The translations under genes and the position numbers were made by a program. Source: Scatonaster sp045598705 (GTDB lineage: Bacteria; Bacillota; Clostridia; Saccharofermentanales; Saccharofermentanaceae). Taken from it: 64,000 nt of DNA. Below are positions 17,342-26,076 of this stretch, piece by piece (the first letter of the stretch is position 1; every line of letters starts with the position of its first letter). Where the stretch lies: the NCBI GenBank assembly GCA_045598705.1, contig JAZLMM010000034.1, positions 1 through 64,000 of the forward strand. The letters run 5' to 3'. Below the pieces are notes generated by a model. It worked only from the letters and a program-made list of their open reading frames with translations. It was not told the origin of the DNA and did not search any database.

Positions 17342-17977
17342 TTAGATGAGATCCGCGATATCTGGATTTACACCTGTCAGACCAACATATGCACCATCCT
17401 GTGCCTCAGAAGACTCTGCGTGAGCCAGCAACCACTTGTTGCAAGCAGTCAGCCACTTATCTTCTTCATTGATTGCAGACAGTGCAGGAACAGCACCATT
17501 GGTGCCCTTCGGCAGAACGATAACGACCTTGAAGCCTTCACCCTTCTTAGCAGAGCAAGGAGCATAGTGCAAAGATGTCTCATATACTTCAACGACCTGA
17601 CCCTTCTCAGCCTTGAAAGCCATAACTTTAGATGTATCGAGCTTACCATCAATGATATCATCTGCCTTAGCAAGAAGAAGGATAAAATCGGTAGAACCGA
17701 TGTTCAGCTCACTGTCACGGTGATACTCAAGGCAATTGAGTTTCGTATTGTGACCATTGCAGTAGCCAAGCTGAATCGGCATTCCGCCGTATGCGTTGTT
17801 CTGAAGTGCGCCGAAAGCATCCGTGTACTCAAGATCTGCACAGCTCATTACATATTCTACGCCTTGCGGAAGCGGTGTCTTCTCATCCAAAGCCTTCAGA
17901 AGAGAAGTCGTGTCATATCCGGTCAACACCTTTCCGTATGGTGCAAACTCTTTATCTAAAACGCTATAAATCTTCAT
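17342..17977 (-). CDS. DUF4867-like protein, possible carbohydrate-linked cupin
   Basis: This 211-residue protein starts MKIYSVLDKEFAPYGKVL and appears to belong to the DUF4867 family, small proteins often found near sugar-catabolic genes in Firmicutes. The central part (LNCLEYHRDSELNIGSTD) and VVEVYETSLHYAPC recall the cupin-type fold of ureidoglycolate lyase-like proteins, with His and Glu that could bind metal. The AGGAGG site lies about 10 nt before the ATG. It is a single-gene unit. A 15-bp palindrome in its promoter region nearly matches one upstream of the GH10 xylanase, which supports a link to plant-sugar use. Function is not established. Confidence 0.6.
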   Translation of the reverse strand: MKIYSVLDKEFAPYGKVLTGYDTTSLLKALDEKTPLPQGVEYVMSCADLEYTDAFGALQNNAYGGMPIQLGYCNGHNTKLNCLEYHRDSELNIGSTDFILLLAKADDIIDGKLDTSKVMAFKAEKGQVVEVYETSLHYAPCSAKKGEGFKVVIVLPKGTNGAVPALSAINEEDKWLTACNKWLLAHAESSEAQDGAYVGLTGVNPDIADLI

Positions 17978-18004
17978 GTGTGAAATCCTCCTAAAAATGA
18001 ATTT

Positions 18005-18033
18005 ACGCTCCTTCTATTCTACATAAAAGGAGC
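18005..18033. promoter_or_regulatory. inverted repeat in leader of the DUF4867-like gene
   Basis: CGCTCCTT and AAGGAGCG (8-nt perfect arms, 13-nt spacer) surround a TAGAAT on the minus strand that could serve as the -10 box. It may be an operator over the promoter or a leader hairpin. Confidence 0.4.
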
Positions 18034-18060
18034 GCAAAAGAAAATGCTTTTTCCAAATTT

Positions 18061-18075
18061 TCGAAATCGATTTCG
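18061..18075. promoter_or_regulatory. palindromic operator-like site upstream of the DUF4867-like gene
   Basis: TCGAAATCGATTTCG matches 15 of the 16 bases of the perfect palindrome at 62085-62100 upstream of the xylanase. Such central-CG palindromes are typical of LacI-family operators. It lies about 85 bp upstream of the DUF4867-like start and just beyond the metY stop. Confidence 0.55.
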
Positions 18076-18093
18076 CTATACGGGACTCAGCAA

Positions 18094-19377
18094 TCAAATA
18101 TTCGCAAGTGCCTGCTCAAGATCAGCGATAATGTCGTTCTTATTCTCAATACCACATGAGAATCGAATGAGATCTGGACTTACACCTGCTGCCAGAAGCT
18201 CTTCATCGTTCATCTGACGGTGCGTATGAGAAGCTGGGTGCAGTACACATGTTCTTGCATCGGCAACGTGGGTGCAAATTGCAGCAAGTTTCAAGGAATC
18301 CATAAATTTCACACAAGCTTCTCTTCCCCCCTTCACACCAAAGGAAAGAACGCCACAGGTGCCATTGGGCATATACTTCTGTGCTTTCGCATTCTCCTTA
18401 TCGCCAGGAAGTCCTGGGTAAGAAACCCATGAAATCTTCGGATGATTCTGAAGATACGTCGCAACAGCCAACGCATTCTCACAATGACGTGGCACACGAA
18501 GATGCAACGTCTCTAAGCCGAGATTCAGAAGAAATGCATTCATTGGTCCTGGAATCGAACCCAAATCTCTCATGAGCTGTGCCACTGCCTTCATAATGAA
18601 TGCAGACTTTCCGAAACGACCGGTATAAGAGACACCATGGTAGGTCTCATCCGGCTCAACAAGACCTGCGAAACGCTCTGGATACTTTGCCCAATCGAAA
18701 GTACCACCATCTACGATACAGCCACCAACAGAAGTTGCATGACCATCCATATACTTCGTTGTGGAATGGATGACAATATCTGCGCCCCACTCAATTGGAC
18801 GACAGTTGATTGGCGTTGCAAATGTATTGTCAATCATAAAAGGAAGACCATGCTTATGCGCTGTCTTGGCAAATGTCTCAATATCCAGAACATTCAATGC
18901 AGGATTTGCAATGGTCTCACCAAATACAAGCTTCGTATTCGGCTGAATGGCAGCTTCAATCTCTGCTTCGGTCGCATCAGGAGAAACAAACGTTGCATCA
19001 ATACCCATTTTCTTGATGGTATGAGCAAATAGATTGTATGTACCGCCATACAGCGCAGAAGAACATACAATATGGTCTCCAGCCTGGCAGATATTAAAGA
19101 TGGCAAAGAAGTTTGCAGCTTGACCGGAAGATGTCAACATGGCCGCCACGCCGCCCTCCAACATACAGATCTTCTCAGCAACAAGATCACTTGTCGGGTT
19201 CGCAAGACGGGTATAGAAGTAACCACTCTCTTCCAAATCGAAGAGGCGCCCCATCTGCTCAGAAGAAGAATACTTAAAAGTAGTGCTCTGAATGATTGGA
19301 AGAACTCTTGATTCACCATTCTTCGGTTGATATGCACCCTGTACGCAATTGGTCTCAATACTGAACTTATTTTCCAT
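18094..19377 (-). CDS. metY: O-acetylhomoserine sulfhydrylase (PLP-dependent)
   Basis: This Cys/Met-metabolism PLP enzyme makes homocysteine (or cysteine) directly from O-acetylhomoserine (or O-acetylserine) and sulfide. The PLP lysine lies in IHSTTKYMDGHATSVGG. The N-terminal VQGAYQPKNGESRVLPIIQSTT and the 427-residue length fit MetY rather than the shorter MetB/MetC. AGGAGGAAG precedes the ATG. It appears monocistronic. No SAM riboswitch or T-box fits in the 120-nt leader. Confidence 0.92.
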   Translation of the reverse strand: MENKFSIETNCVQGAYQPKNGESRVLPIIQSTTFKYSSSEQMGRLFDLEESGYFYTRLANPTSDLVAEKICMLEGGVAAMLTSSGQAANFFAIFNICQAGDHIVCSSALYGGTYNLFAHTIKKMGIDATFVSPDATEAEIEAAIQPNTKLVFGETIANPALNVLDIETFAKTAHKHGLPFMIDNTFATPINCRPIEWGADIVIHSTTKYMDGHATSVGGCIVDGGTFDWAKYPERFAGLVEPDETYHGVSYTGRFGKSAFIMKAVAQLMRDLGSIPGPMNAFLLNLGLETLHLRVPRHCENALAVATYLQNHPKISWVSYPGLPGDKENAKAQKYMPNGTCGVLSFGVKGGREACVKFMDSLKLAAICTHVADARTCVLHPASHTHRQMNDEELLAAGVSPDLIRFSCGIENKNDIIADLEQALANI

Positions 19378-19427
19378 GACAATCTTCCTCCTACATCACG
19401 GCAAATTCCCTGCCGTATCAAGTCTAA

Positions 19428-19455
19428 ATTATAACACAAACCACTCATTGAACAA
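19428..19455 (-). promoter_or_regulatory. promoter of metY
   Basis: On the minus strand TTGTTC (19450-19455) and TATAAT (19428-19433) are 16 nt apart. The short leader contains a 6-bp hairpin ACGGCA/TGCCGT before the ribosome binding site. Confidence 0.5.
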
Positions 19456-19504
19456 TATACACAAGCGCTAATACATACATGTTTAGAAAGAAATCCAAAT
19501 ATGC

Positions 19505-19534
19505 AAAAAGACCGTCTCATGTGAGACGGTCTTC
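19505..19534 (-). terminator. terminator of tRNA-Lys
   Basis: AGACCGTCTCA and TGAGACGGTCT form a strong stem with a very short loop, followed on the minus strand by TTTTT, immediately after the tRNA 3' end. Confidence 0.88.
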
Positions 19535-19535
19535 A

Positions 19536-19611
19536 TGGTGCACCTTCAGGGACTCGAACCCTGGGCCCACTGATTAAGAGTCAGTTGCTCTACCAACTGA
19601 GCTAAAGGTAC
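19536..19611 (-). tRNA. tRNA-Lys (anticodon CTT), CCA encoded
   Basis: The cloverleaf folds fully: acceptor GTACCTT/AAGGTGC, D-arm TAGCTCAGTTGGTAGAGC, anticodon stem ACTGA/TCAGT around the loop CTCTTAA (anticodon CTT), and T-arm GGTTCGAGTCC. The 3' CCA is genome-encoded at 19536-19538. It decodes AAG. Confidence 0.97.
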
Positions 19612-19653
19612 ATCTTCCGCTTACCTAGGATATTTCCCTCGCGAACGTTGACT

Positions 19654-19682
19654 ATTATAGCGATGTAAAAAATGAATGTCAA
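19654..19682 (-). promoter_or_regulatory. consensus promoter of tRNA-Lys
   Basis: TTGACA (19677-19682), a 17-nt spacer and TATAAT (19654-19659) match the sigma-A consensus at all 12 positions. The leader to the mature tRNA end is about 35 nt. Confidence 0.9.
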
Positions 19683-19714
19683 CACTTAATTCAAAAAATA
19701 TTCACTTTATATTT

Positions 19715-20587
19715 TCAGGTCGTCTCAACGATCAATGCGCGTATGCTTTCCAGCGTCTCATCCAGATTTGATTGTTCTATTTGCCCATTCTCTACGAGTT
19801 TCGGACCGTATACGTTTACTAAGTCAAATGCCTCCGAAGATGTCATTTTGCAAAGATTAGACATATATTCATTTTGGGCCATAAAGCCTACAAATTGAGG
19901 GAAACGTGTGCAATTCCAATTCTCCACATTCTGATGGAAACGAAAAGATGATGTATACAATACTACCTCTTCATATTCACCATCTTCTATCCTACGCATC
20001 GCTTCCTTCAAGACCGACTCATTCATCAACTGATAAAGATCATTCAAATTCTCTTGGTCTTTATCAACAAGTGCGACAATCCACGGCTCCGCAACATCAG
20101 ACATGAAAGCTTCATCTTTACGCACAATCTCGACGCACCCCATCAGATCAGGAATACGACAAGTAACGTCCAAATCATATTCCTGTTGGCTATGTCGGAC
20201 GACACAGCCATAGAAATAACTTATTCTTGTGTGGAGCAGTCGATATATATCCTCATCGAAATCATACGTAGATGAAATCATTTCTCTTCTCAAGAGCGAA
20301 TACTTATCACAGGTCGCCTCAAGATCACCGCTGACCAGAACCGACATATATTCCTCCGCCTGTTCCAGTACTTCATCTGATATCAGCGAAGTCTGGCTCG
20401 CGGATGTTTGACCAATATCAACTAACTCTGTCTTCATGGAAGAGAAACTATCATCTGTTGCTGATAATTCGTCTATACTGGCTTTGGTATAAGTTGGAAT
20501 TGAGCAAGCCGTCACAAAAGAAAGCAAGGCTGTCCACAGAGACAGCCTCACAAATGATTTTACACGATTTGACATCATCCTTACCAT
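19715..20587 (-). CDS. putative lipoprotein of unknown function
   Basis: I do not recognise the family. The N-terminus has a positively charged start, a hydrophobic segment (VRLSLWTALLSFVTACS) and a lipobox-like TAC, so it is probably an exported lipoprotein. The mature part (about 260 residues) is acidic and mainly helical. The start is uncertain: ATGs exist at 20587, 20578 and 20575, and all weakly placed SD candidates are poor. It begins right after purM, 13-25 nt downstream, and is probably co-transcribed with it. Confidence 0.6.
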   Translation of the reverse strand: MVRMMSNRVKSFVRLSLWTALLSFVTACSIPTYTKASIDELSATDDSFSSMKTELVDIGQTSASQTSLISDEVLEQAEEYMSVLVSGDLEATCDKYSLLRREMISSTYDFDEDIYRLLHTRISYFYGCVVRHSQQEYDLDVTCRIPDLMGCVEIVRKDEAFMSDVAEPWIVALVDKDQENLNDLYQLMNESVLKEAMRRIEDGEYEEVVLYTSSFRFHQNVENWNCTRFPQFVGFMAQNEYMSNLCKMTSSEAFDLVNVYGPKLVENGQIEQSNLDETLESIRALIVETT

Positions 20588-20600
20588 TGATATCCGAACA

Positions 20601-21773
20601 TCAACCGTAGATAAATTCTTCACCATTCGCACGAATCACAACCTGATTTGAAGATCCCTCAGGAAGTGCCTCCACATGACCTACAATACGACCTTCAATA
20701 TTATACTTCTTCGCAATCTCGATAATACCTTCTGCTACACACTCATCGCAGTAGAATTCCATACGATGACCACAATTGAATACCTGATACATTTCCTTCA
20801 TAGGAATCTCACCTGACTCGTAGATAGCTTGGAAAATCGGTGGGAAAGCAAAGAGATTATCTTTTACAATGCGAATGTTCTTACCGAAATCACGGCACTT
20901 AGCTTGTCCGCCACCGGTGCAATGGATGATACCTGAAATAGAATCACGATATTGAGCAAGCACATCACGGACTACTGGCAGATATGTACGAGTTGGAGAA
21001 AGGATTGCTTCAGCAACTGTCTGTTCGCTTCCGGGAAGAGGATCACTGAGGCGGAATTTGCCGCAATATACTTTATCTTCCGGAATGGTTTCTGACACAG
21101 ACTCTGGGAACTCTTTCAAATAGTCTTTGCAAAGAAGCATATGACGGGCTGCGGTTAATCCATTTGAAGAAATACCAGAATTATAGGAGTCTTCGTAAGT
21201 TGCCTGACCAAAAGATGCAAGACCAACAATTACATGTCCTGGCTTGATATTTGCTGCATTGATGACATTCTTTCTTGCCACACGTGTAACTAGAGTTGAG
21301 TCAACGATCAAAGTACGAACCAAGTCACCGACATCTGCCGTCTCACCACCGCACATAGTCAAATCAAATCCCATATCCTGAAGCTTCGCAACAATGTTGT
21401 TATAGCCTTCGATTACAGCAGCAATACACTTACCGTCCACACGATGAGCATTTCGTCCGATCGTATTAGAAAGAGAAAGTTTATCCAACGCACCTACGCA
21501 AGCCAAATCATCTGTATTCATGACAAGTGAATCTTGAGCAATCTGTCTGAACCACTTCAAATCACCGGTTTCACGATATGCGATATAGGCAACAGAAGAT
21601 TTCGTACCTGCACCATCCGCATGAATTGCTGAACAATACTCTGGGTCACCGCCAAAGTCATCAATTAATTTACAGAATGCTCCGGGAAAAGCACCCTTGT
21701 CCTGGTTCGCAACTGCTTTCTTTACATCATCCTTCGTAGGAGATACTCCGCGACTGAGATAAGATTCTGCCAT
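20601..21773 (-). CDS. AIR synthase-type protein (PurM-like)
   Basis: This is a PurM-superfamily ATP-binding protein, probably phosphoribosylformylglycinamidine cyclo-ligase of the longer variant (about 390 residues). Motifs include AFPGAFCKL, HADGAGTKSS, MNTDDLACVGA, CGGETADVGD and FNCGHRMEFYCDE. These match the PurM pattern of substrate and nucleotide loops. GAAGG lies 8-9 nt before the ATG at 21773; the frame extends to 21806. No other purine gene is nearby, so the reaction is inferred from family only. Confidence 0.82.
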   Translation of the reverse strand: MAESYLSRGVSPTKDDVKKAVANQDKGAFPGAFCKLIDDFGGDPEYCSAIHADGAGTKSSVAYIAYRETGDLKWFRQIAQDSLVMNTDDLACVGALDKLSLSNTIGRNAHRVDGKCIAAVIEGYNNIVAKLQDMGFDLTMCGGETADVGDLVRTLIVDSTLVTRVARKNVINAANIKPGHVIVGLASFGQATYEDSYNSGISSNGLTAARHMLLCKDYLKEFPESVSETIPEDKVYCGKFRLSDPLPGSEQTVAEAILSPTRTYLPVVRDVLAQYRDSISGIIHCTGGGQAKCRDFGKNIRIVKDNLFAFPPIFQAIYESGEIPMKEMYQVFNCGHRMEFYCDECVAEGIIEIAKKYNIEGRIVGHVEALPEGSSNQVVIRANGEEFIYG

Positions 21774-21845
21774 GTGTAGACCTTCTTTCTTCTGTGCTGA
21801 CTGCACGATTTGCTCATATAAATGAGTGCTTCAATATAATATTTC

Positions 21846-22199
21846 CTAAGTTGAACCTATAAGCCGGGTTCTGTCTGAGATGATCATCTATCTAGACCGG
21901 AAATCTCGTTCCGGCTCAAGCCGCCTCCTCAAGACCTGCGGACCGCAGTACTGTCTTTCCATGGCGTTGCTCCGAGTGGGGTTTACAAGGCCGATACGTT
22001 ACCGCATCGCCGGTGAGCTCTTACCTCGCCTTTTCATCCTTTCCGCTTCCCGAAGGAAAAGGCGGTTTTCTTTTCTGTTGCACTTTCCTTAAAGTTGCCT
22101 TCACCGGGAACTGCCCGGCACCCTTGTCCTATGGAGCCCGGACTTTCCTCACGCACGGCCTTTCGGCACTTGTGCCCGCGATCATCCGGTCCAGCTCAG
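21846..22199 (-). ncRNA. rnpB: RNase P RNA, bacterial class A
   Basis: This is the catalytic RNA that trims tRNA 5' leaders. The universally conserved GGAAAGTCCGGGCTCC block is at 22133-22148 on the minus strand. The 3' part contains AGACAGAACCCGGCTTATAGG. The ends pair to form P1 (5' CTGAGCTGGACC with 3' GGTTCAACTTAG), which sets the boundaries at about 354 nt. A TATAAT -10 at 22211-22216 lies just upstream, with only a poor -35. The 300-base stretch between purM and nif3 holds this gene and nothing else. Confidence 0.96.
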
Positions 22200-22249
22200 A
22201 AAACATGTTAATTATAATCTAACTATCTTTTTTCTTCTATATGTTTTTT

Positions 22250-23020
22250 TCACCATTTGTGGCCTTCATATACAGCAATCGGCAAATTCGGCAATTTGTG
22301 CAAAAGTTGTTTCTGAAGACTTGGCAATACTATGCGTTCCGTCACCTCATGTCCAGCTACAATCGCAGCAATTCCTGCATCCTCAAGTTCAAGCATATGA
22401 TGATGCTTCATCTCGCCGGTCACCACTGCATCAACGCGGTAATTCTTCAGAATCGGTATCACCTCTTCGTCAAAAGCACCACCTTGCAGGAACACTCGAC
22501 TGACTTCCCGATCTTGATCTGTGTTAAATAGAAGTCCACTTGCTCCCAACTTCTCTTTTACCATTTCAGCATACTTGAAGAGCATTGTAGACTCTCCGCC
22601 AACACTACCGCAAATGCCAACTTCGGTTCCCTGGAGAAGCACAGGCATAACCAGACCAAGCGTGTCCGCTAGTGCTTGATTGACGCCCATCGCAGCCTTA
22701 TCAAGATTGGTATGTGCAGCAAATACGTTAATGTTATTCTGAATTAATGCCCGAATATTGCGTCCTTGTGGCGTAGAATAATCGATCTGCGATATCGGAT
22801 TAAAAAACATTGGATGATGTGTCACAATCAGATTCGCATGTTCAGCGACCGCCATATCAATCGCTTCTTTAGTGATATCCAGTGCAAGGAGCACTTTCTT
22901 TACCGTATCTCCTGCATCTCCAATCATTAGACCTACATGATCCCACTCGCATGCCAATTCTACCGGAGCAATGTCCTGCATGGCTGCAATAACTTCCTGA
23001 ACTTGGTAGCTAGTTTTCAT
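22250..23020 (-). CDS. Nif3-like dinuclear metal center protein
   Basis: This is a member of the Nif3/GTP cyclohydrolase I type 2-like family, hexameric rings with a two-metal site and uncertain function. Metal-binding motifs IVTHHPMFF and FAAHTNLD are present, plus the C-terminal VVTGEMKHHHMLE and AGHEVTE. GGGAGG lies about 7 nt before the ATG at 23020, giving 256 residues and an ATGA overlap with trmK. The trmK-nif3 pair is common in Firmicutes. Confidence 0.9.
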   Translation of the reverse strand: MKTSYQVQEVIAAMQDIAPVELACEWDHVGLMIGDAGDTVKKVLLALDITKEAIDMAVAEHANLIVTHHPMFFNPISQIDYSTPQGRNIRALIQNNINVFAAHTNLDKAAMGVNQALADTLGLVMPVLLQGTEVGICGSVGGESTMLFKYAEMVKEKLGASGLLFNTDQDREVSRVFLQGGAFDEEVIPILKNYRVDAVVTGEMKHHHMLELEDAGIAAIVAGHEVTERIVLPSLQKQLLHKLPNLPIAVYEGHKW

Positions 23021-23688
23021 AACAAATCCTCCCAATTCTCCAATATCTTCGCACAACGCAAATCGCCAAGTGCTTTCTTTTGCATAACTTTCTTCTCATG
23101 CACCATATATTCTTCAAAGAAATTCGGTTTATTCTGCAAGATACACGGTCCCAAGAACAACTCTTGATCATCCAAATGGTAACTTCTGCCCTGATATGTC
23201 ACCTTCATGATCGTATAGAAGTGCTCCTTATCCAAAGAGATTTGTTCATCCTCTATCGCAAAACCGGATTCACTCAGGAACAATCGAAGTTCATACTGTG
23301 ACCGTTGTGGTTGAATGACAAACTTCGTCCCTAAGGGGATTCCACTTCCCAACAATGCGTTGGAGAGAATCTTGCGAATTTCCAAGCCGCCCATCCCCGC
23401 AATGACAATCACCATACCTGAATGAATCTCTACGCCTTGAAGCCCATCGGTACAGCGCACCATGCTCTGCGCTTCAAAGCCCTGTGAAGCAAGATATTCT
23501 CGTGTTCGATTTGCAGGTAGCTCATGGATATCTGTCGCGATAATATCTGAACATATTTTAGACTCTAAGCAGAAAGCACCTAGTTTGCCATGATCCGAAC
23601 CAACATCCACAACCGTTCGACAAGAATCAATCATCGAGCAGATCTTCATCAATCTTTTGGATAAGGATTCTTTGTTGCGCATACTCAT
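23017..23688 (-). CDS. trmK: tRNA (adenine-22-N1)-methyltransferase TrmK
   Basis: This SAM-dependent methyltransferase forms m1A22 in tRNA. The SAM motif VVDVGSDHGKLGAFCL, ATDIHELPA and the VIVIAGMGGLEIRKIL motif identify the family. The length is 223 residues. It overlaps dnaG by ATGA at the start and nif3 by ATGA at the end. Confidence 0.92.
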   Translation of the reverse strand: MSMRNKESLSKRLMKICSMIDSCRTVVDVGSDHGKLGAFCLESKICSDIIATDIHELPANRTREYLASQGFEAQSMVRCTDGLQGVEIHSGMVIVIAGMGGLEIRKILSNALLGSGIPLGTKFVIQPQRSQYELRLFLSESGFAIEDEQISLDKEHFYTIMKVTYQGRSYHLDDQELFLGPCILQNKPNFFEEYMVHEKKVMQKKALGDLRCAKILENWEDLL

Positions 23689-25556
23689 CGTTTACCGGTT
23701 TTCTCCTTTAAGAACTTCAAATAAGCCAAGGTCTGCCTTAACGCTTGTTCTGTCGCCTCACGGTCTGGTCCATCCGGCATAACATCCAATCGTTTTGCCA
23801 ATTCGTCTTTCTGTTTTGTATAGACAGTAAGTCTCACGCGGTAAAGATAATCGATTGTATGGCTCATCAGACTCTTGAGATCATCACCATACTTCACACT
23901 CATTAACGCCTCAGTCAAGGTATCTTTGGCCGACCGCTGATTCAGTATCAAATTATCTCCGGCCATAATCAATCGATTTGCATCAAGTTTTCCCTTTTCC
24001 AGTATCGGCAATACTTCCTGAGCAATCGTACGCATTGTCCCCATGGAAAAATCTGTAACGAGCGGTGCATCGTGATAAGTATCTAAGAAAGTCTGATAGC
24101 TCTCTCCCAGAGAAGCCAACAAAGAGATCAATACCAATTCATCTTTGGTTGCTATTTCGCCCGGCTGACGTTCTGGCTGGATGGATACTTGTTTAGAAAC
24201 TTCTTTCTGAGAACGCATCACCGCTTCACGGTGTGTAGAAACAGATAGTTTTCCGACTTCAGACATGACAGATGACGTAGAAACACCAAGAATCGTTGCC
24301 GCCTGATGTGCTGCGCGCTCCCGAAGGATCAGATTGTCTTCCCATGACAAATATGTCGAGATAAGTTGCTGAAAAAGCACCGAATCAAATCTTCCATCCG
24401 CCAAAGACTGCTGGTATGCCGAATCTACTAGGTACTCAAGAACCGGCACAGCATTCTCAACGACCTTGGCGAACTCATCTTTACCATACATTTTGATAAA
24501 TTCGTCAGGATCTTTACCATCCGGCACTTTGGCCACACGTACCTGCGTAGTCATTCCGGTATGTTTCTTCTTTCTGTCCATAAGCATTTTCAAGCCACGG
24601 ACCGCAGCATTTTGGCCTGCACGATCAGAATCATAGAAAAGGACTACTTCTTCACAGTATCTTTCCAGAAGATCAAGTTGTCGTTCGGTCAATGCAGTAC
24701 CAAGTGAAGCGACCGCATTGGTCACACCCGCCTGATGCATGGAAATAACATCCATATAACCTTCCACGACTATAATTCGCTTCATTTTTGACTTCTTTGC
24801 GAAATTAAGGCCATATAGATTTCGCTGTTTTGAATAGACAGGCGATTCTGGTGAATTGACATACTTGGGCAGTCCATCCCCTATAATACGTCCACCGAAG
24901 GCAATCAACTCGCCCATGGCATTAAAGATTGGAAACATCAGTCTTCCACGGAAAAGGTCAAATGTCTTACCATTCTTCGTCACGAACAGACCTGACTTCG
25001 TAATCTCTTCTTGAGAGAATTTTTTTGACACCAGGTAATTATAAAGACCACTCCACTCATCGGGTGCATATCCCAAACCAAACTGTGTTGCAATAGCAGG
25101 AGTAATCTTACGTTTTGCAAGATAGGCACGAGCCGCCTCACCCTTAGGTGACTTGAAACTAGCATAATAGTAACGCGCTGCCTCAAGGAGAACCGCTTTG
25201 ATACGCTTTCTGAACTCTTCTTCACGGCGATAATTGACGTCATTGGATTCTGGAATCGTGACACCAGACTTCTCAGCAAGAAACCTAAGCGCCTCCACAT
25301 AAGTCAAGTGTTCAACGTCCATGATAAAATTAACTACATTACCGCCCTTATGGCATCCGAAGCAATAATAGATCTGTTTATTTACAGATACAGAGAAAGA
25401 GGGCGTATCTTCCGAATGAAATGGACAGAGCCCGAACTGATTCTGTCCGGAGCTCTTCGTAAATTGCACATATTGTCCTACCACCGAAACTATATCGTTT
25501 CGGGAGATAATTTCTTCTACGACTTCATTCGGGATTCCGCCACGGCCACTGCTCAT
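23685..25556 (-). CDS. dnaG: DNA primase DnaG
   Basis: DnaG synthesises RNA primers at the replication fork. It has an N-terminal CHC2 zinc-binding domain (CPFHSEDTPSF and YYCFGCHKGGN), a central TOPRIM domain (IIVVEGYMDVISMHQAG, VLFYDSDRAGQNAA) and a C-terminal DnaB-interacting domain. The 623-residue length is typical. It heads a dnaG-trmK-nif3 overlap series; rpoD is not next to it, unlike in many bacteria. Confidence 0.96.
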   Translation of the reverse strand: MSSGRGGIPNEVVEEIISRNDIVSVVGQYVQFTKSSGQNQFGLCPFHSEDTPSFSVSVNKQIYYCFGCHKGGNVVNFIMDVEHLTYVEALRFLAEKSGVTIPESNDVNYRREEEFRKRIKAVLLEAARYYYASFKSPKGEAARAYLAKRKITPAIATQFGLGYAPDEWSGLYNYLVSKKFSQEEITKSGLFVTKNGKTFDLFRGRLMFPIFNAMGELIAFGGRIIGDGLPKYVNSPESPVYSKQRNLYGLNFAKKSKMKRIIVVEGYMDVISMHQAGVTNAVASLGTALTERQLDLLERYCEEVVLFYDSDRAGQNAAVRGLKMLMDRKKKHTGMTTQVRVAKVPDGKDPDEFIKMYGKDEFAKVVENAVPVLEYLVDSAYQQSLADGRFDSVLFQQLISTYLSWEDNLILRERAAHQAATILGVSTSSVMSEVGKLSVSTHREAVMRSQKEVSKQVSIQPERQPGEIATKDELVLISLLASLGESYQTFLDTYHDAPLVTDFSMGTMRTIAQEVLPILEKGKLDANRLIMAGDNLILNQRSAKDTLTEALMSVKYGDDLKSLMSHTIDYLYRVRLTVYTKQKDELAKRLDVMPDGPDREATEQALRQTLAYLKFLKEKTGKR

Positions 25557-25586
25557 GCCTCTTGCCCTCCAAAAGTTAAGTTCAGA

Positions 25587-26039
25587 TTAGTTCTTCTCGG
25601 TAGTTTCAGTAGAAGCAGCCTCTTCAGATACTGTTTCAGCCTCTTCTTTCTTCTTGAGTGTAACCTTACCCTTCTTATCAGAAGACTCATTCTTCGGTTC
25701 AGGCTTTGCATCACGGGATACAACCGAACCAATTGCAGATCTTTTGAATGTCACCAAAGTATTTGCTGCAGAAGTCATGATGGTCACTTCGTCATTTGTC
25801 TTATTGATGTTTGCAACTTTTCCGCAAAGACCGCCAATTGTAACGACAGAGTCACCTACGCGCATCTTATCAAGTTGATTACGTAGTTCCTTGTCTTTCT
25901 TTCTCTGCGGACGGATAGCCAAGAAATACCAAACCAAGAAGAAAAAGGCGAGCAAGGCTATCAAAATTAACGGATTTGCACCCGGCTGTTCTGCTGCCGC
26001 TTCTCCATCCAGCATCACTCTAATCACACCATTCAACAT
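25587..26039 (-). CDS. yajC: preprotein translocase subunit YajC
   Basis: YajC is an accessory subunit of SecDF-YajC. One N-terminal transmembrane helix (LILIALLAFFFLVWYFLAI) is followed by the family pattern IRPQRKKDKELRNQLDKM and VGDSVVTIGGLCGKV. The acidic/basic tail is longer than usual. GGAGGAAA lies about 8 nt before the ATG at 26039, giving 150 residues. It lies 38 nt downstream of dapB. Confidence 0.9.
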   Translation of the reverse strand: MLNGVIRVMLDGEAAAEQPGANPLILIALLAFFFLVWYFLAIRPQRKKDKELRNQLDKMRVGDSVVTIGGLCGKVANINKTNDEVTIMTSAANTLVTFKRSAIGSVVSRDAKPEPKNESSDKKGKVTLKKKEEAETVSEEAASTETTEKN

Positions 26040-26076
26040 TTCTATTTCCTCCAATAAATGATTTACGAAAATTTAC

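Noticed and set aside
19378..19500. SAM riboswitch or T-box before metY
   Set aside because: The leader after the promoter is about 50 nt with one 6-bp stem; no T-box sequence and no aptamer core are seen.
21880..22222. short plus-strand open frames over the RNase P RNA
   Set aside because: The region is structured RNA with conserved RNase P blocks; the frames have no coding support.
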